The translations under genes were made by a program, and so were the position numbers. The notes under the pieces are model-generated. The model was given only the letters and a program-made list of their open reading frames with translations. It searched no databases and had not been told where the DNA came from. 21,366 nucleotides of DNA from a virus: IMG/VR virus record IMGVR_UViG_3300017992_000015, positions 1-21,366 of that record, one strand, 5' to 3'. Positions 1-6,696 of the stretch are shown here, piece after piece. Every line of letters begins with the position of its first letter. The stretch's first letter is position 1.

Positions 1-266
1 AGCTGCTTGGCCAGCTGGACCTCGCCGAGAGATGGTACGCTGGTCCAAATTACGTTATTTAGCGTGCGTACCCAGTGACGGTAAGGATGCGTTTTGTTCG
101 ACAGAACTCGGTTGTCCCAGCTCCCCGAGACCTCGCGGCGACACACGTCGCGTGCCAGCATCGACACAGGGATGCCTTGGTTCGTGGCTGTCTCAGCCAG
201 CATGATGGTTGCCTGGGTCGTTTCGTGCTGGTAGTAACGGCCGTAAAGCCCTAGCCGCTCAGCCAT
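1..266 (-). CDS. Unrecognised protein, N-terminal part only (cut by the left edge)
   Basis: An open frame starts at ATG 266 and stays open to base 1, giving at least 88 residues; the C-terminus lies outside the window. The start is supported by a GAGGAG SD about nine bases upstream and by a candidate minus-strand promoter at 301-330. The protein begins MAERLGLYGRYYQHETTQAT and continues with an alternating hydrophobic stretch (ETATNQGIPVSML). That pattern resembles the first beta-alpha unit of a Rossmann-like fold such as a GT-B glycosyltransferase, but this is only an impression. It is the next minus-strand gene after the portal gene, with the plus-strand nuclease gene between them. The gene is convincing; the function is unknown. 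Confidence 0.75.
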   Translation of the reverse strand, partial: MAERLGLYGRYYQHETTQATIMLAETATNQGIPVSMLARDVCRREVSGSWDNRVLSNKTHPYRHWVRTLNNVIWTSVPSLGEVQLAKQ

Positions 267-283
267 ATTGCTGCTCCTCGCTG

Positions 284-313
284 TTGCCAAACCAGCAGGA
301 ATTATCGTAAAAT
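284..313 (+). promoter_or_regulatory. Candidate sigma70-like promoter for the plus-strand nuclease gene
   Basis: TTGCCA (284-289) and TAAAAT (308-313) each match the bacterial -35 and -10 consensus at five of six bases, with an 18-base spacer. Transcription would start near 320, about 58 bases before the ATG at 378. It interleaves with the opposite-strand promoter at 301-330. No transcript data are available. Confidence 0.45.
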
Positions 314-330
314 GGCGAACCGAGGGTCAA
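301..330 (-). promoter_or_regulatory. Candidate sigma70-like promoter for the leftward gene at 1-266
   Basis: Read on the minus strand, TTGACC (330-325) and GATAAT (306-301) each match consensus at five of six bases, with an 18-base spacer. A start near 294 would give a leader of about 28 bases that includes the SD of the 1-266 gene. Its -10 lies inside the spacer of the plus-strand promoter, so the two could compete for polymerase. Confidence 0.45.
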
Positions 331-345
331 GATGGGCTTGCCCTC
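322..345. promoter_or_regulatory. Hairpin in the divergent promoter region
   Basis: GAGGG(T)CAAG and CTTGCCCTC form a nine-base-pair stem with one bulged T and a five-base loop. On the plus strand it falls at the very start of the predicted leader of the nuclease mRNA; on the minus strand it overlaps the -35 of the leftward promoter. No T-run follows on either side, so a leader structure or protein-binding site fits better than a terminator. Confidence 0.4.
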
Positions 346-377
346 AGTTCTAACCAGTCTACCCATAGAGGGGTATC

Positions 378-890
378 ATGGCTGAGAAACAGTGTACCAA
401 ATGCGGTGAGACCAAGCCAGTCGAGGCGTTCTCACGCGCCTCCCAAAAACGCCATGGCCGAGACTCCCACTGTAAACAATGCAGGGCGGATTACCAACGA
501 GAGTATCGCCGTAAGAATCCGCAGCGAAATAGAGACTCAAGCAAACGCTGGCGCGATGCCAACAAGGCACGCTATCAAAAGCACAACCGTAAACAGGGAC
601 TCAAAAAGTACGGTCTTGATCAGGAAGCGTTCGATAAGTTGCTGCGGGAGCAAGATGGTCGCTGCGCCATCTGCCGTAAAGCCAGCGATAGGACGCTCCA
701 TGTCGACCATGACCATGTAACAGGTAAAGTGCGTGGCCTGCTGTGCACACGCTGCAATCCTGGTCTGGGATATTTTCAAGACGACCCGGCACTGTGCCGA
801 GCCGCTGCCGATTACCTCGAAGCTACATCATCCCACCACCCGGCCCCATCGGCGGGGGTGGAGCCATGCTCTGCTGTTGCATCTGCATAG
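378..890 (+). CDS. HNH / recombination endonuclease VII-like nuclease
   Basis: A 170-residue protein with two Cys-rich parts. An N-terminal zinc ribbon (C6-x2-C9, C32-x2-C35) is common in phage HNH proteins. A very basic stretch follows (about 36-77), then an endonuclease VII-like core: C96-x2-C99, H108-V-D-H-D-H113 and C123-x2-C126, ending NPGLGYF. In T4 endonuclease VII the four Cys bind zinc and the Asp/His segment is the active site, which cuts branched DNA. A GAGGGG SD lies four bases before the ATG. It is the only plus-strand gene in the window, which suggests insertion as a free-standing mobile nuclease. Its last 23 residues are antisense to the portal gene and look like read-through sequence. 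Whether it resolves junctions or acts as a homing or nicking enzyme cannot be told. Confidence 0.85.
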   Translation: MAEKQCTKCGETKPVEAFSRASQKRHGRDSHCKQCRADYQREYRRKNPQRNRDSSKRWRDANKARYQKHNRKQGLKKYGLDQEAFDKLLREQDGRCAICRKASDRTLHVDHDHVTGKVRGLLCTRCNPGLGYFQDDPALCRAAADYLEATSSHHPAPSAGVEPCSAVASA

Positions 891-2820
891 CTTGCTCTTG
901 GCCCATCATGCGGCCTTGGGACTCAGCCTGCGAGTCTTTCTGTTCGAGAAGGCTCTTGACCAGGCTGTGAATGGTGGGCGACGCCTGCTTGAGTTGTCGC
1001 AGCGCGGATACACGTTGCCCGCCGGGCAGTCCGTAGATCTGCTCGGCAACCGTGTTGGCGATCTGCTCCAGCTCTGGCGGCGTGAGGCTTTGCTCATTGC
1101 CCAGAGGTATTTGTGCCATGATGGCCTGAATCGGGTCCATCGGCGCCATTCCGGCTTCTGCGCCTGGAGGAGGCATAGCGCCACCCGGTGCGCCGCCGGC
1201 CGGAGGTGCACCGCCTTGCGGAGGTGCGGAACCACCAGGGCCACCCATGCCTGCCGCAGCAGGATCGGTCGGTTGGCCTCCGGGGCCCATCATGCCTTGC
1301 GCCATTGCATCGCCCATGCCCGAGGCTTCCAGCTCCTCTTGTGTCTTCTGCGATTCCTCGGCGATGAACTTCTGCTCGTCGAGCATGCGGCGCTGCTCGT
1401 CCTCGAACTTGAGGCCGACGCTCTTGAGGCCAGTCGTCTGGCTGATCGACTGTCCCATCATGAGCTGGAGCTTGGCCAGCTGACGGTTCAGATCGTCCGC
1501 GTGCGACGGCTTGGCCAGGGTGGCCGTAACCTCGTCCCAGGACAGCGCCACGCTGATTTTGTTGACCAGCCACTGGAGGTAGTTGTTCAGCATCGTCGTC
1601 AGGTGGCTCCAGGTGCTCTCCAGGAGCCGCAGCGCGGCCGGGGCAGCCTGGAGACTCATCGTACCCTTGTAGAGCTCCACAGGGACGCCTACGGACGTCA
1701 GGAGGCCATCCACGGCCTGGTCCATGAGCTGATACGGGGCCAACTGGCTAGCTTCCCCCCCGAGAGTCTGGTATTTCAGCGGGAACGGCATGGTGAACCA
1801 CATGGTCGGGTCACGCCGCCGTTGGCGCAGCATCGAGTTGACTTGGCCTACGAAGCCGCCGAGGTCAGCGGTGAACAGCGGGTCCGTTGACTCACCACCA
1901 CCGCCGGCCCCGCCCGGACGCGGCTCGGGCGTAATCACCCTGAATGGGATGATGTAGTCGAGGCCGATCGCCTCGTTGTAGCGGTGAAGCACTTGGACGT
2001 ACCACGCCTGCCGGAAGTTCGTCAGGATACGGCTGACGCCCCAGCCCTTGTTCAGCACGCCAGCCAGGGTATCTTCCTTGCCGTGGTAGATGATGTCCTT
2101 GTTGAACTGGATATGCGTGTTGTTCTTGATCGCCTGCAGGACCTCCCACGGCGCACGCTCCAGATGGAACAAGGTTCCTTGGTTGATGTACTTCTTGTAG
2201 TGATTCGGGATGCGCCACACGTGCCCGACTTGGTCGGTGTACGGGTCCCAGACGAGTTCCATCTCGTGCGGGCTCCAGCGCTTGATGATGATGTCGTCTT
2301 CCTCGGTCGATCGCCTGTCCTTGTGCGCCCACTTGCCGTGGTAGCTGCAGAAGGGGCAGTTGGCGTTGAACTCGAAGCCGCTCCACGAGAAGTTGAACTT
2401 GTCGTTGCCGTGGATCCGGTCGAGAGGCGCCTCGAAGCCGCAGCCTGGGCAGCGCAGGTGCCGTCTGAATGGCACAACCAGCGAGTTGAAGAAGTTCCCG
2501 TAGGTGACGTAGTCGAGCGCCGTCTGCCGAAGGATCGAGTTGATGCCCAGCGTGTTGTTCAGGAAGTCAAGGTACTTCTCCTTGCCGTCCCGATCGGTCC
2601 CATCGATCTCCACCTCGGTAATGAAGTACGAGACCACTCGGTCCACCGCCGATCGGTAGATGCCGTTGGCCAGCATGATGTACTCGCACCACCGGAGAGC
2701 ATTCTCCAGGGACTCGGGCATACGCGTCGACGCGTAGTCGCAGAAGGGGTCGGGGAAGGGCTCGATGTTCTGCGAACCCCGATTGGTCCCGCCAGCAAAC
2801 GATGGGATGAGGAAGCTCAT
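823..2820 (-). CDS. Phage portal-like protein with an inserted zinc ribbon
   Basis: A 665-residue protein with the look of a phage portal, the dodecameric ring at the capsid vertex through which DNA is packaged. Supporting features are its size, an N-terminal helical region, segments like DYVTYGNFFNSLVVPFRR and WSPHEMELVWDPYT, a Pro/Arg/Gly-rich turn near 305-315, a LLTSVGVPVELYKG motif, and a helical C-terminal half ending in a Gly/Pro/Met/Gln-rich tail. Residues 124-158 carry C-P-x-C (C124, C127) and C-P-x-C (C155, C158), a zinc-ribbon signature that is unusual in a portal. The SD is AAGGACGG about five to eight bases before the ATG. It lies 14 bases downstream of the 58-residue gene, and its end overlaps the nuclease gene by 68 bases. 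Portal is the best reading but rests on pattern recognition. Confidence 0.75.
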   Translation of the reverse strand: MSFLIPSFAGGTNRGSQNIEPFPDPFCDYASTRMPESLENALRWCEYIMLANGIYRSAVDRVVSYFITEVEIDGTDRDGKEKYLDFLNNTLGINSILRQTALDYVTYGNFFNSLVVPFRRHLRCPGCGFEAPLDRIHGNDKFNFSWSGFEFNANCPFCSYHGKWAHKDRRSTEEDDIIIKRWSPHEMELVWDPYTDQVGHVWRIPNHYKKYINQGTLFHLERAPWEVLQAIKNNTHIQFNKDIIYHGKEDTLAGVLNKGWGVSRILTNFRQAWYVQVLHRYNEAIGLDYIIPFRVITPEPRPGGAGGGGESTDPLFTADLGGFVGQVNSMLRQRRRDPTMWFTMPFPLKYQTLGGEASQLAPYQLMDQAVDGLLTSVGVPVELYKGTMSLQAAPAALRLLESTWSHLTTMLNNYLQWLVNKISVALSWDEVTATLAKPSHADDLNRQLAKLQLMMGQSISQTTGLKSVGLKFEDEQRRMLDEQKFIAEESQKTQEELEASGMGDAMAQGMMGPGGQPTDPAAAGMGGPGGSAPPQGGAPPAGGAPGGAMPPPGAEAGMAPMDPIQAIMAQIPLGNEQSLTPPELEQIANTVAEQIYGLPGGQRVSALRQLKQASPTIHSLVKSLLEQKDSQAESQGRMMGQEQAMQMQQQSMAPPPPMGPGGGMM

Positions 2821-2834
2821 GATCCGTCCTTGGA

Positions 2835-3011
2835 TTATTTGGAGCGCTTGGCCACACCGTCAGCGAGACGCCCGTTGGGGTCGTCCTGCTCAAGCCGGCG
2901 GGCTGCCTGTTTGAGAGTCTCGGCTGCAGCATCGGCCGCGGTCTTCTCTTGCTTCTCCTCGATCTCCGGGGTCGTGCCCCGGCGAACCACTCCCTGTTTT
3001 TCCATGCTCAT
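2835..3011 (-). CDS. Small charged protein (58 residues), unknown function
   Basis: The start chosen is ATG 3011, where GGGGAGA sits about five bases upstream. The same frame stays open further upstream, but that extension has no SD and antisense-like composition (Ser/Arg/Trp-rich). The product is short, hydrophilic and probably helical: MSMEKQGVVRRGT, an EIEEKQEK segment, then AAAETLKQAARRLEQD and a basic end. It sits directly before the portal gene and overlaps the 61-residue frame at 2890-3075. The position next to the portal would suit a small head-assembly protein, but nothing in the sequence proves this. Confidence 0.6.
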   Translation of the reverse strand: MSMEKQGVVRRGTTPEIEEKQEKTAADAAAETLKQAARRLEQDDPNGRLADGVAKRSK

Positions 3012-3075
3012 CGGAATCTCCCCATAGGGCAATGATCTGTGCCATCTGTTGCTTATTGACGTAGATATCCACCAT
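2890..3075 (-). CDS. Small protein overlapping the next gene (61 residues), unknown
   Basis: An ATG at 3075 is preceded by AAGGGG with five-base spacing. It begins with a plausible folded segment, VDIYVNKQQMAQIIALWGD. After about residue 25 the composition becomes Gly/Ser/Arg-rich, as expected where it runs 122 bases into the 58-residue gene in another frame. Either both are translated in overlapping frames, or the two make one protein through a +1 shift near 3000. It follows the 397-residue gene by 30 bases. The start signal is good; the reality of the C-terminal half is doubtful. Confidence 0.45.
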   Translation of the reverse strand: MVDIYVNKQQMAQIIALWGDSDEHGKTGSGSPGHDPGDRGEAREDRGRCCSRDSQTGSPPA

Positions 3076-3105
3076 CTTACCCCTTGGCTGCCAGTACTGC
3101 TACGC

Positions 3106-4299
3106 CTATTGCAATCCCACGATATTGTGTTGCCCGCCGGCAACCGCAGCCTGAGGCGTGCTGTCAACGACAGCGCCAGGCAACGGGCGCTCGCGTTTGA
3201 TGAGAAAGATTTGCAGCTCATCGTGCCCGTGAACGAACTTGATTGCGGGGTCCGTCACGTCGTAGACCATGTCGCTGCCGTCGAGATGGATGGCGATATC
3301 TTCCTCGGTGGGCATGAGGTTGATCCGGGGATAACCGTGGGTGCGCGTGTCATAGCACATCACGAGCACCTGGTTGTCCTTGACGATCTCGTGGTACCAC
3401 GCTTCGATAGCCGCGGGCGCGCCGCGGACCTCGAACGTGACCTTGTAGCTGGGCGCAGAGGGTCCAGCGGCAGCCGGTGTCTCGCCGGTAGGGCCGCACG
3501 GGCCGAACAACGACGGGGCAGGCATGGGTGCGCCTACCGGAGCCACAGGGGCTGCCGGAGCGGCCGGGGCCGGTTGCGGTGGCGCAGCGTACACAGCCTG
3601 CTGCGGCTGTGGCTGCGGGGGACCTTGCGGCACGGGCGGCGGAGACTGCGGAGGCGGCGCAGGGGCCTGCGGGACGGTTGCGGGCTCCTGGGGCTGCTTC
3701 GCAGATGGTTGATCGTTGCGGCCTGTGGCCACGCCCTGGGCGAGGTCATAACCGCTGACGATGTCGTTCACATGCTCGTTGGCTGTGGGCACTTCTTGTC
3801 CTCCTCCTTCGGTGGCCTTGGGCACGACATAGACGCCAGGCAAAGCAATCGGTGCCTCTCGAGGACGCTCACGTGCGGTCATGGCCGGGGTATCTGGAAC
3901 GTTGCTGATGGCGAACTGCTGATAGGCTCTCGCACCGGCGAAGCGCAGGTCCTCTACCGTCGAAGCGTGCCGCACACCGGCATCTTTGACGGCCTTGAGG
4001 GCTGCATCCTTCTGGATCTGCCTGGGGTCGATCACGAAGCCTTGCCCGGGGATGTCTGGATCGACATTCACCCGGGTGGCGACTTCGAAAGGATCCCATC
4101 CGATCGGTGCTCCATCCATCGTAGAACGCCTGATGACAGTGCCCTGTGCCCCCCAAACGCCGGGCGGCAGCACACTCGCCATCGATTGTTTGCTTATCGG
4201 CAGTATCTCTTCTGCCGGATTATGGTACTGCGAGGGATCCAGTTGGGAATCCATTACGGCGTTCCCGCGGTCCCAAAACGAGTCTTTTTCTAGTGGCAT
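3106..4299 (-). CDS. Pro/Ala/Gln-rich protein upstream of the portal gene
   Basis: A 397-residue protein in three parts. Residues 1 to about 190 look folded, with little repetition (for example FEVATRVNVDPDIPGQGFV). Residues about 195-290 are a low-complexity linker of Pro, Ala and Gln. Residues about 300-375 are a compact alpha/beta-looking domain (YKVTFEVRGAPAAIEAWYHE, then PTEEDIAIHLDGSDMVYDVT). The SD GGAGGAAAGGA precedes the ATG. It is the first gene after the terminator at 4357-4393, probably starting the leftward transcript that includes the portal gene. A structural or assembly role fits the position, but no family was recognised. Confidence 0.75.
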   Translation of the reverse strand: MPLEKDSFWDRGNAVMDSQLDPSQYHNPAEEILPISKQSMASVLPPGVWGAQGTVIRRSTMDGAPIGWDPFEVATRVNVDPDIPGQGFVIDPRQIQKDAALKAVKDAGVRHASTVEDLRFAGARAYQQFAISNVPDTPAMTARERPREAPIALPGVYVVPKATEGGGQEVPTANEHVNDIVSGYDLAQGVATGRNDQPSAKQPQEPATVPQAPAPPPQSPPPVPQGPPQPQPQQAVYAAPPQPAPAAPAAPVAPVGAPMPAPSLFGPCGPTGETPAAAGPSAPSYKVTFEVRGAPAAIEAWYHEIVKDNQVLVMCYDTRTHGYPRINLMPTEEDIAIHLDGSDMVYDVTDPAIKFVHGHDELQIFLIKRERPLPGAVVDSTPQAAVAGGQHNIVGLQ

Positions 4300-4321
4300 G
4301 GCATCCTTTCCTCCGGCCCAT

Positions 4322-4339
4322 CAGTCTATCCTCAGACTG
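4322..4339. repeat. Inverted repeat over a candidate -10 element
   Basis: CAGTCT (4322-4327) and AGACTG (4334-4339) form a perfect six-base inverted repeat with a six-base centre. It overlaps the candidate -10 of the promoter at 4323-4351, so it could be an operator, or a small hairpin if transcribed. Confidence 0.4.
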
Positions 4340-4351
4340 TTTTGCCGCCAA
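4323..4351 (-). promoter_or_regulatory. Candidate promoter for the portal block
   Basis: On the minus strand TTGGCG (4351-4346) and TAGACT (4328-4323) are separated by 17 bases. Each matches the sigma70 consensus at four of six positions, so the call is weak. Position supports it: just downstream of a terminator and about 17 bases from a predicted start to the ATG at 4299, with the SD in between. Confidence 0.35.
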
Positions 4352-4356
4352 TAGCT

Positions 4357-4393
4357 AAAAAAATCCCTGGGCCGTGACGGAACGACCCAGGGA
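4357..4393 (-). terminator. Rho-independent terminator
   Basis: On the minus strand TCCCTGGG (4393-4386) and CCCAGGGA (4371-4364) form an eight-base-pair stem with a 14-base loop. Seven T residues (4363-4357) follow directly. It lies 28 bases after the stop of the 48-residue gene and would end the leftward transcript from the 4422-6612 group. Confidence 0.8.
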
Positions 4394-4421
4394 CAAGTTT
4401 ACCCTTTTTTTCTCCTTGATA

Positions 4422-4568
4422 CTAGACCTCGACGAGGTCGGCCGCCACCGGTTCCTCATCGCGTGCTTTGTGGATTGTCCACTCTGTCTCGGCCTCCTGG
4501 AGGGCCGAAGGTTCAACAATCTCAATCAACGCCTGTATGGCGTCGTCGACCAATTGGTCGTCGTCCAT
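4422..4568 (-). CDS. Acidic small protein (48 residues), unknown function
   Basis: An ATG at 4568 with GGAG eight bases upstream opens a 48-codon frame that ends in TAG at 4422. It begins four bases after the stop of the 89-residue gene and is followed by the terminator at 4357-4393. The protein is strongly acidic (MDDDQLVDDAIQALIEIVEP, then many Glu) and probably helical. The SD, the four-base spacing and the terminator just behind it make it a likely last gene of this operon. Small acidic phage proteins often bind or inhibit host proteins, but there is no direct sign of that here. Confidence 0.65.
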   Translation of the reverse strand: MDDDQLVDDAIQALIEIVEPSALQEAETEWTIHKARDEEPVAADLVEV

Positions 4569-4572
4569 GGGT

Positions 4573-4842
4573 CTACTCCAAAGTCGTGTGGTCATCGAAT
4601 TCTGCCTTGGGTACGCGGCAGAACCACAATCTCCCTATACAGCAGGCGTAGAGCATCGCCTGCCTGCTCTGCGGGACTCCGAGCTCATCCTCGGCTGTGA
4701 GATATACCGCCAGATAATTCGGGAAGTCATCTGGCCACAGGGGAAACAGCCTAGGTGCGTCGCATTCATCGAGTCCCTCAAGCCACACCGACAGATCTTC
4801 ATCTCCGGTGTACAGCGGCCTCAAGATTTCTTCGGCTGGCAT
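4573..4842 (-). CDS. Small acidic protein (89 residues), unknown function
   Basis: The frame starts at ATG 4842, overlaps the end of the 521-residue gene by 22 bases, and has GAGAGG eight bases upstream. It has an acidic N-terminal half (TGDEDLSVWLEGLDECD) followed by FPLWPDDFPNYLAVYLT and a hydrophobic segment with two adjacent Cys (MLYACCIGRLWFCRV). No family recognised. Tight coupling to its neighbours on both sides supports the gene. Confidence 0.65.
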   Translation of the reverse strand: MPAEEILRPLYTGDEDLSVWLEGLDECDAPRLFPLWPDDFPNYLAVYLTAEDELGVPQSRQAMLYACCIGRLWFCRVPKAEFDDHTTLE

Positions 4843-6386
4843 TGGTTGAACCTCTCGTTCACGTCTTCGTGCGAGATGGCAAAGCTGACCCCGTTGGAGA
4901 CGCCCTGCATATCTTCGGCGAAGAGCCTTTTTCGATTGAAGTTCACCACCATCGGAACAAATCGGACGCTGGTCTTGCGGAAGAAGTCGGCTTTCGGCAT
5001 GTCGGCTGGTTCTTCGCCGACGAGCCGGTAGCGGATGTAATCCTCAGAGCCGGCCGCTCCCGCATCCTTTTGAATTTCGTCTAGTTCGTCTACCATCTTG
5101 CCGTGGAGGGTAGAAATGCCACACGCGTCGATGAGCGGCGTGAGGTCCTCCACTTCGGGCAGAGCTGCCGCGTGCTTACGCAGCACAGGAATGTCGAACC
5201 GAGATGCCAGATACTCGGAGCCGACGGCGACACCGGACACGCCAGTGAGTTCAACACGGACCTCAGGCGGGACGTGGTCAGGTATACCCGTTTCCGAGAA
5301 CACCATGTACCCGCGCGGGAAGACGAACTTCCCGAGTTCCGCGAAGCACGCCTGCGCTTGGCGGCGACGCTGTAGATGGTAAAGGAACGCTTCCTGTTCG
5401 TCCCCTGCGAGCGACGGATCGTCAAGCAAGGCGAACTTGGAATTGTCATGGCGCGCTGCGATCTCGTCCAAGGTCTGGTTTTCCTTGTAGACGATCGTTT
5501 GTGCGAGCAGCGCCCTTACGCTGGCCAGGGTAGCGACCATGATGTTCTTGTTCTCAAGGTCGAGGCGTGCACCGTGCGCCTTACTAAACTGGTCAGTGCT
5601 TATGCCGGCGGATTGCCGACTGGCCTTCAGCTTCTTTTCGAGGTTCTTGCAGGTCCGGTTGATGTTCTGCAGCTCGCCTTTCGGTGGATTGCCATTTGGC
5701 ATCATCTTGCGGCGTTTGGCCGCGACGATTGCAGACACCTCTTGGAGCCCGGGCGTGAGCCACAGGTCCTTGGACCACTTGTTGCCTTCCTTGCCGCCGA
5801 GCTTCCAGCCCTGGTCGGTGAACCGCAACAAGTACCCCCTGCTGAAAATCCTATCGCCCAGTACGTGCGTGACCACATAGTGAGTCTTGCTCACGTGGTC
5901 AGCTGGGCGCCCCAATCTCACGCTACCGCATGGCGGCATCGGGACCATCGATACCAGTCCCAGAAGCTCCCGCCGCAGCCGCCCAACGCCGATCCTCACG
6001 AGGACGATCCAGCGACAGAGGGTCTGCAGCGGTAGTGCCAACGAGACGGCTTGCTTGGCGACCACTTCCTCAAGCTCGAGAGCGTTGAGGACTGGTTCGT
6101 CGGAGCTAACCCTGTCCACGTCAACCTTCTGGGCCCACAGGCGCAAGGCCTGAATCAGCTGAGAACCACTACGGCCGTTGAAAAGCTTCTTCGACCAAGC
6201 CGTTCCCTTTTTGTAGTCCTGAAACAGCTGCTCCGCCAACTCGATGGTGTCGGTAGCCAGATTAGCCGTTTGTGGCTCATCTGCTGTTTCACGGACTTTG
6301 GTAGTGACCTCGCGGCCACCCATTTTCAATTGTTGGAACTCATCCAAAGCTGTACTCCGAGTGGAGAAGTAGAAATGCTTACGCAT
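4821..6386 (-). CDS. 521-residue protein of unknown function
   Basis: A long single frame starting at ATG 6386, inside the last eight bases of the 77-residue gene (ATGCGTAA overlap); the SD is weak, so translation may depend on the upstream gene. Residues about 118-145 are unusually hydrophobic and Arg-rich (RWIVLVRIGVGRLRRELLGL), unlike the rest. A Lys-rich helical stretch follows near 235-260 (NRTCKNLEKKLKAS). The C-terminal 200 residues look globular (FPRGYMVFSETGIPDHVPPE). No catalytic motif was found. Size and position would suit a structural or replication-associated phage protein, but neither is shown. Confidence 0.7.
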   Translation of the reverse strand: MRKHFYFSTRSTALDEFQQLKMGGREVTTKVRETADEPQTANLATDTIELAEQLFQDYKKGTAWSKKLFNGRSGSQLIQALRLWAQKVDVDRVSSDEPVLNALELEEVVAKQAVSLALPLQTLCRWIVLVRIGVGRLRRELLGLVSMVPMPPCGSVRLGRPADHVSKTHYVVTHVLGDRIFSRGYLLRFTDQGWKLGGKEGNKWSKDLWLTPGLQEVSAIVAAKRRKMMPNGNPPKGELQNINRTCKNLEKKLKASRQSAGISTDQFSKAHGARLDLENKNIMVATLASVRALLAQTIVYKENQTLDEIAARHDNSKFALLDDPSLAGDEQEAFLYHLQRRRQAQACFAELGKFVFPRGYMVFSETGIPDHVPPEVRVELTGVSGVAVGSEYLASRFDIPVLRKHAAALPEVEDLTPLIDACGISTLHGKMVDELDEIQKDAGAAGSEDYIRYRLVGEEPADMPKADFFRKTSVRFVPMVVNFNRKRLFAEDMQGVSNGVSFAISHEDVNERFNQCQPKKS

Positions 6387-6612
6387 GCTGTAATGGCCGC
6401 CCTAAAGCGGCCTGAGCTGCTTTGAGCTCATCTAGTTCGTCCTGGGTCAGATCCTCGTACGGCCTGCGTTTGCCAGCAGTATGGTCCATCAGGTCTGACC
6501 CCTTAAAGGGACCTTTGTACACAACACGCAGTAGCTTCGTTCCCTCCACCCATCGCACGTTGATCGCGCCATGTTGCGGACCACGTGGTCTGTGGGGAGA
6601 TAACTTGAACAT
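6379..6612 (-). CDS. Small basic protein (77 residues), unknown function
   Basis: The ATG at 6612 has a near-perfect SD (AAGGAGGAG). The product starts with a basic segment (FKLSPHRPRGPQHG), then a beta-like INVRWVEGTKLLRVVYKG, then a helical EDLTQDELDELKAAQAALG end. It is the first gene after the hairpin at 6630-6660. Its stop overlaps the start of the 521-residue gene by eight bases, which suggests coupled translation. No family recognised. Confidence 0.7.
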   Translation of the reverse strand: MFKLSPHRPRGPQHGAINVRWVEGTKLLRVVYKGPFKGSDLMDHTAGKRRPYEDLTQDELDELKAAQAALGRPLQHA

Positions 6613-6629
6613 GCGTCTCCTCCTTCTGC

Positions 6630-6660
6630 AAAAGGAAAACGCCAGCAGATATGCTGGCGT
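6630..6660 (-). terminator. Terminator-like hairpin immediately before an SD
   Basis: ACGCCAGCA (6639-6647) and TGCTGGCGT (6652-6660) pair perfectly over nine bases with a four-base loop. On the minus strand the stem is followed by TTTTCCTTTT and then almost at once by the SD of the 77-residue gene. It would end the transcript of the 6697-8686 group. The interrupted T-run makes termination possibly partial, so it may act as an attenuator. Confidence 0.65.
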
Positions 6661-6696
6661 CTACCTTATAATGCCTTGTTATGTTAGTCAGATTGA

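Noticed and set aside
2990-3020. Programmed -1 frameshift joining the two small frames before the portal gene
   Set aside because: Joining them needs a +1 shift, and the GGAAAAAC stretch is not a standard slippery heptamer; two separate starts with SDs explain it more simply.
733-4293. Long plus-strand open frames (733-1890, 1984-3027, 3049-4293)
   Set aside because: They are antisense to the portal-like and 397-residue genes, lack SDs, and have the Arg/His/Leu-rich composition expected of the opposite strand of GC-rich genes.
6667-6672. Perfect TATAAT on the plus strand
   Set aside because: There is no -35 at a suitable distance and no plus-strand gene downstream; the box arises from a palindromic TTATAA.
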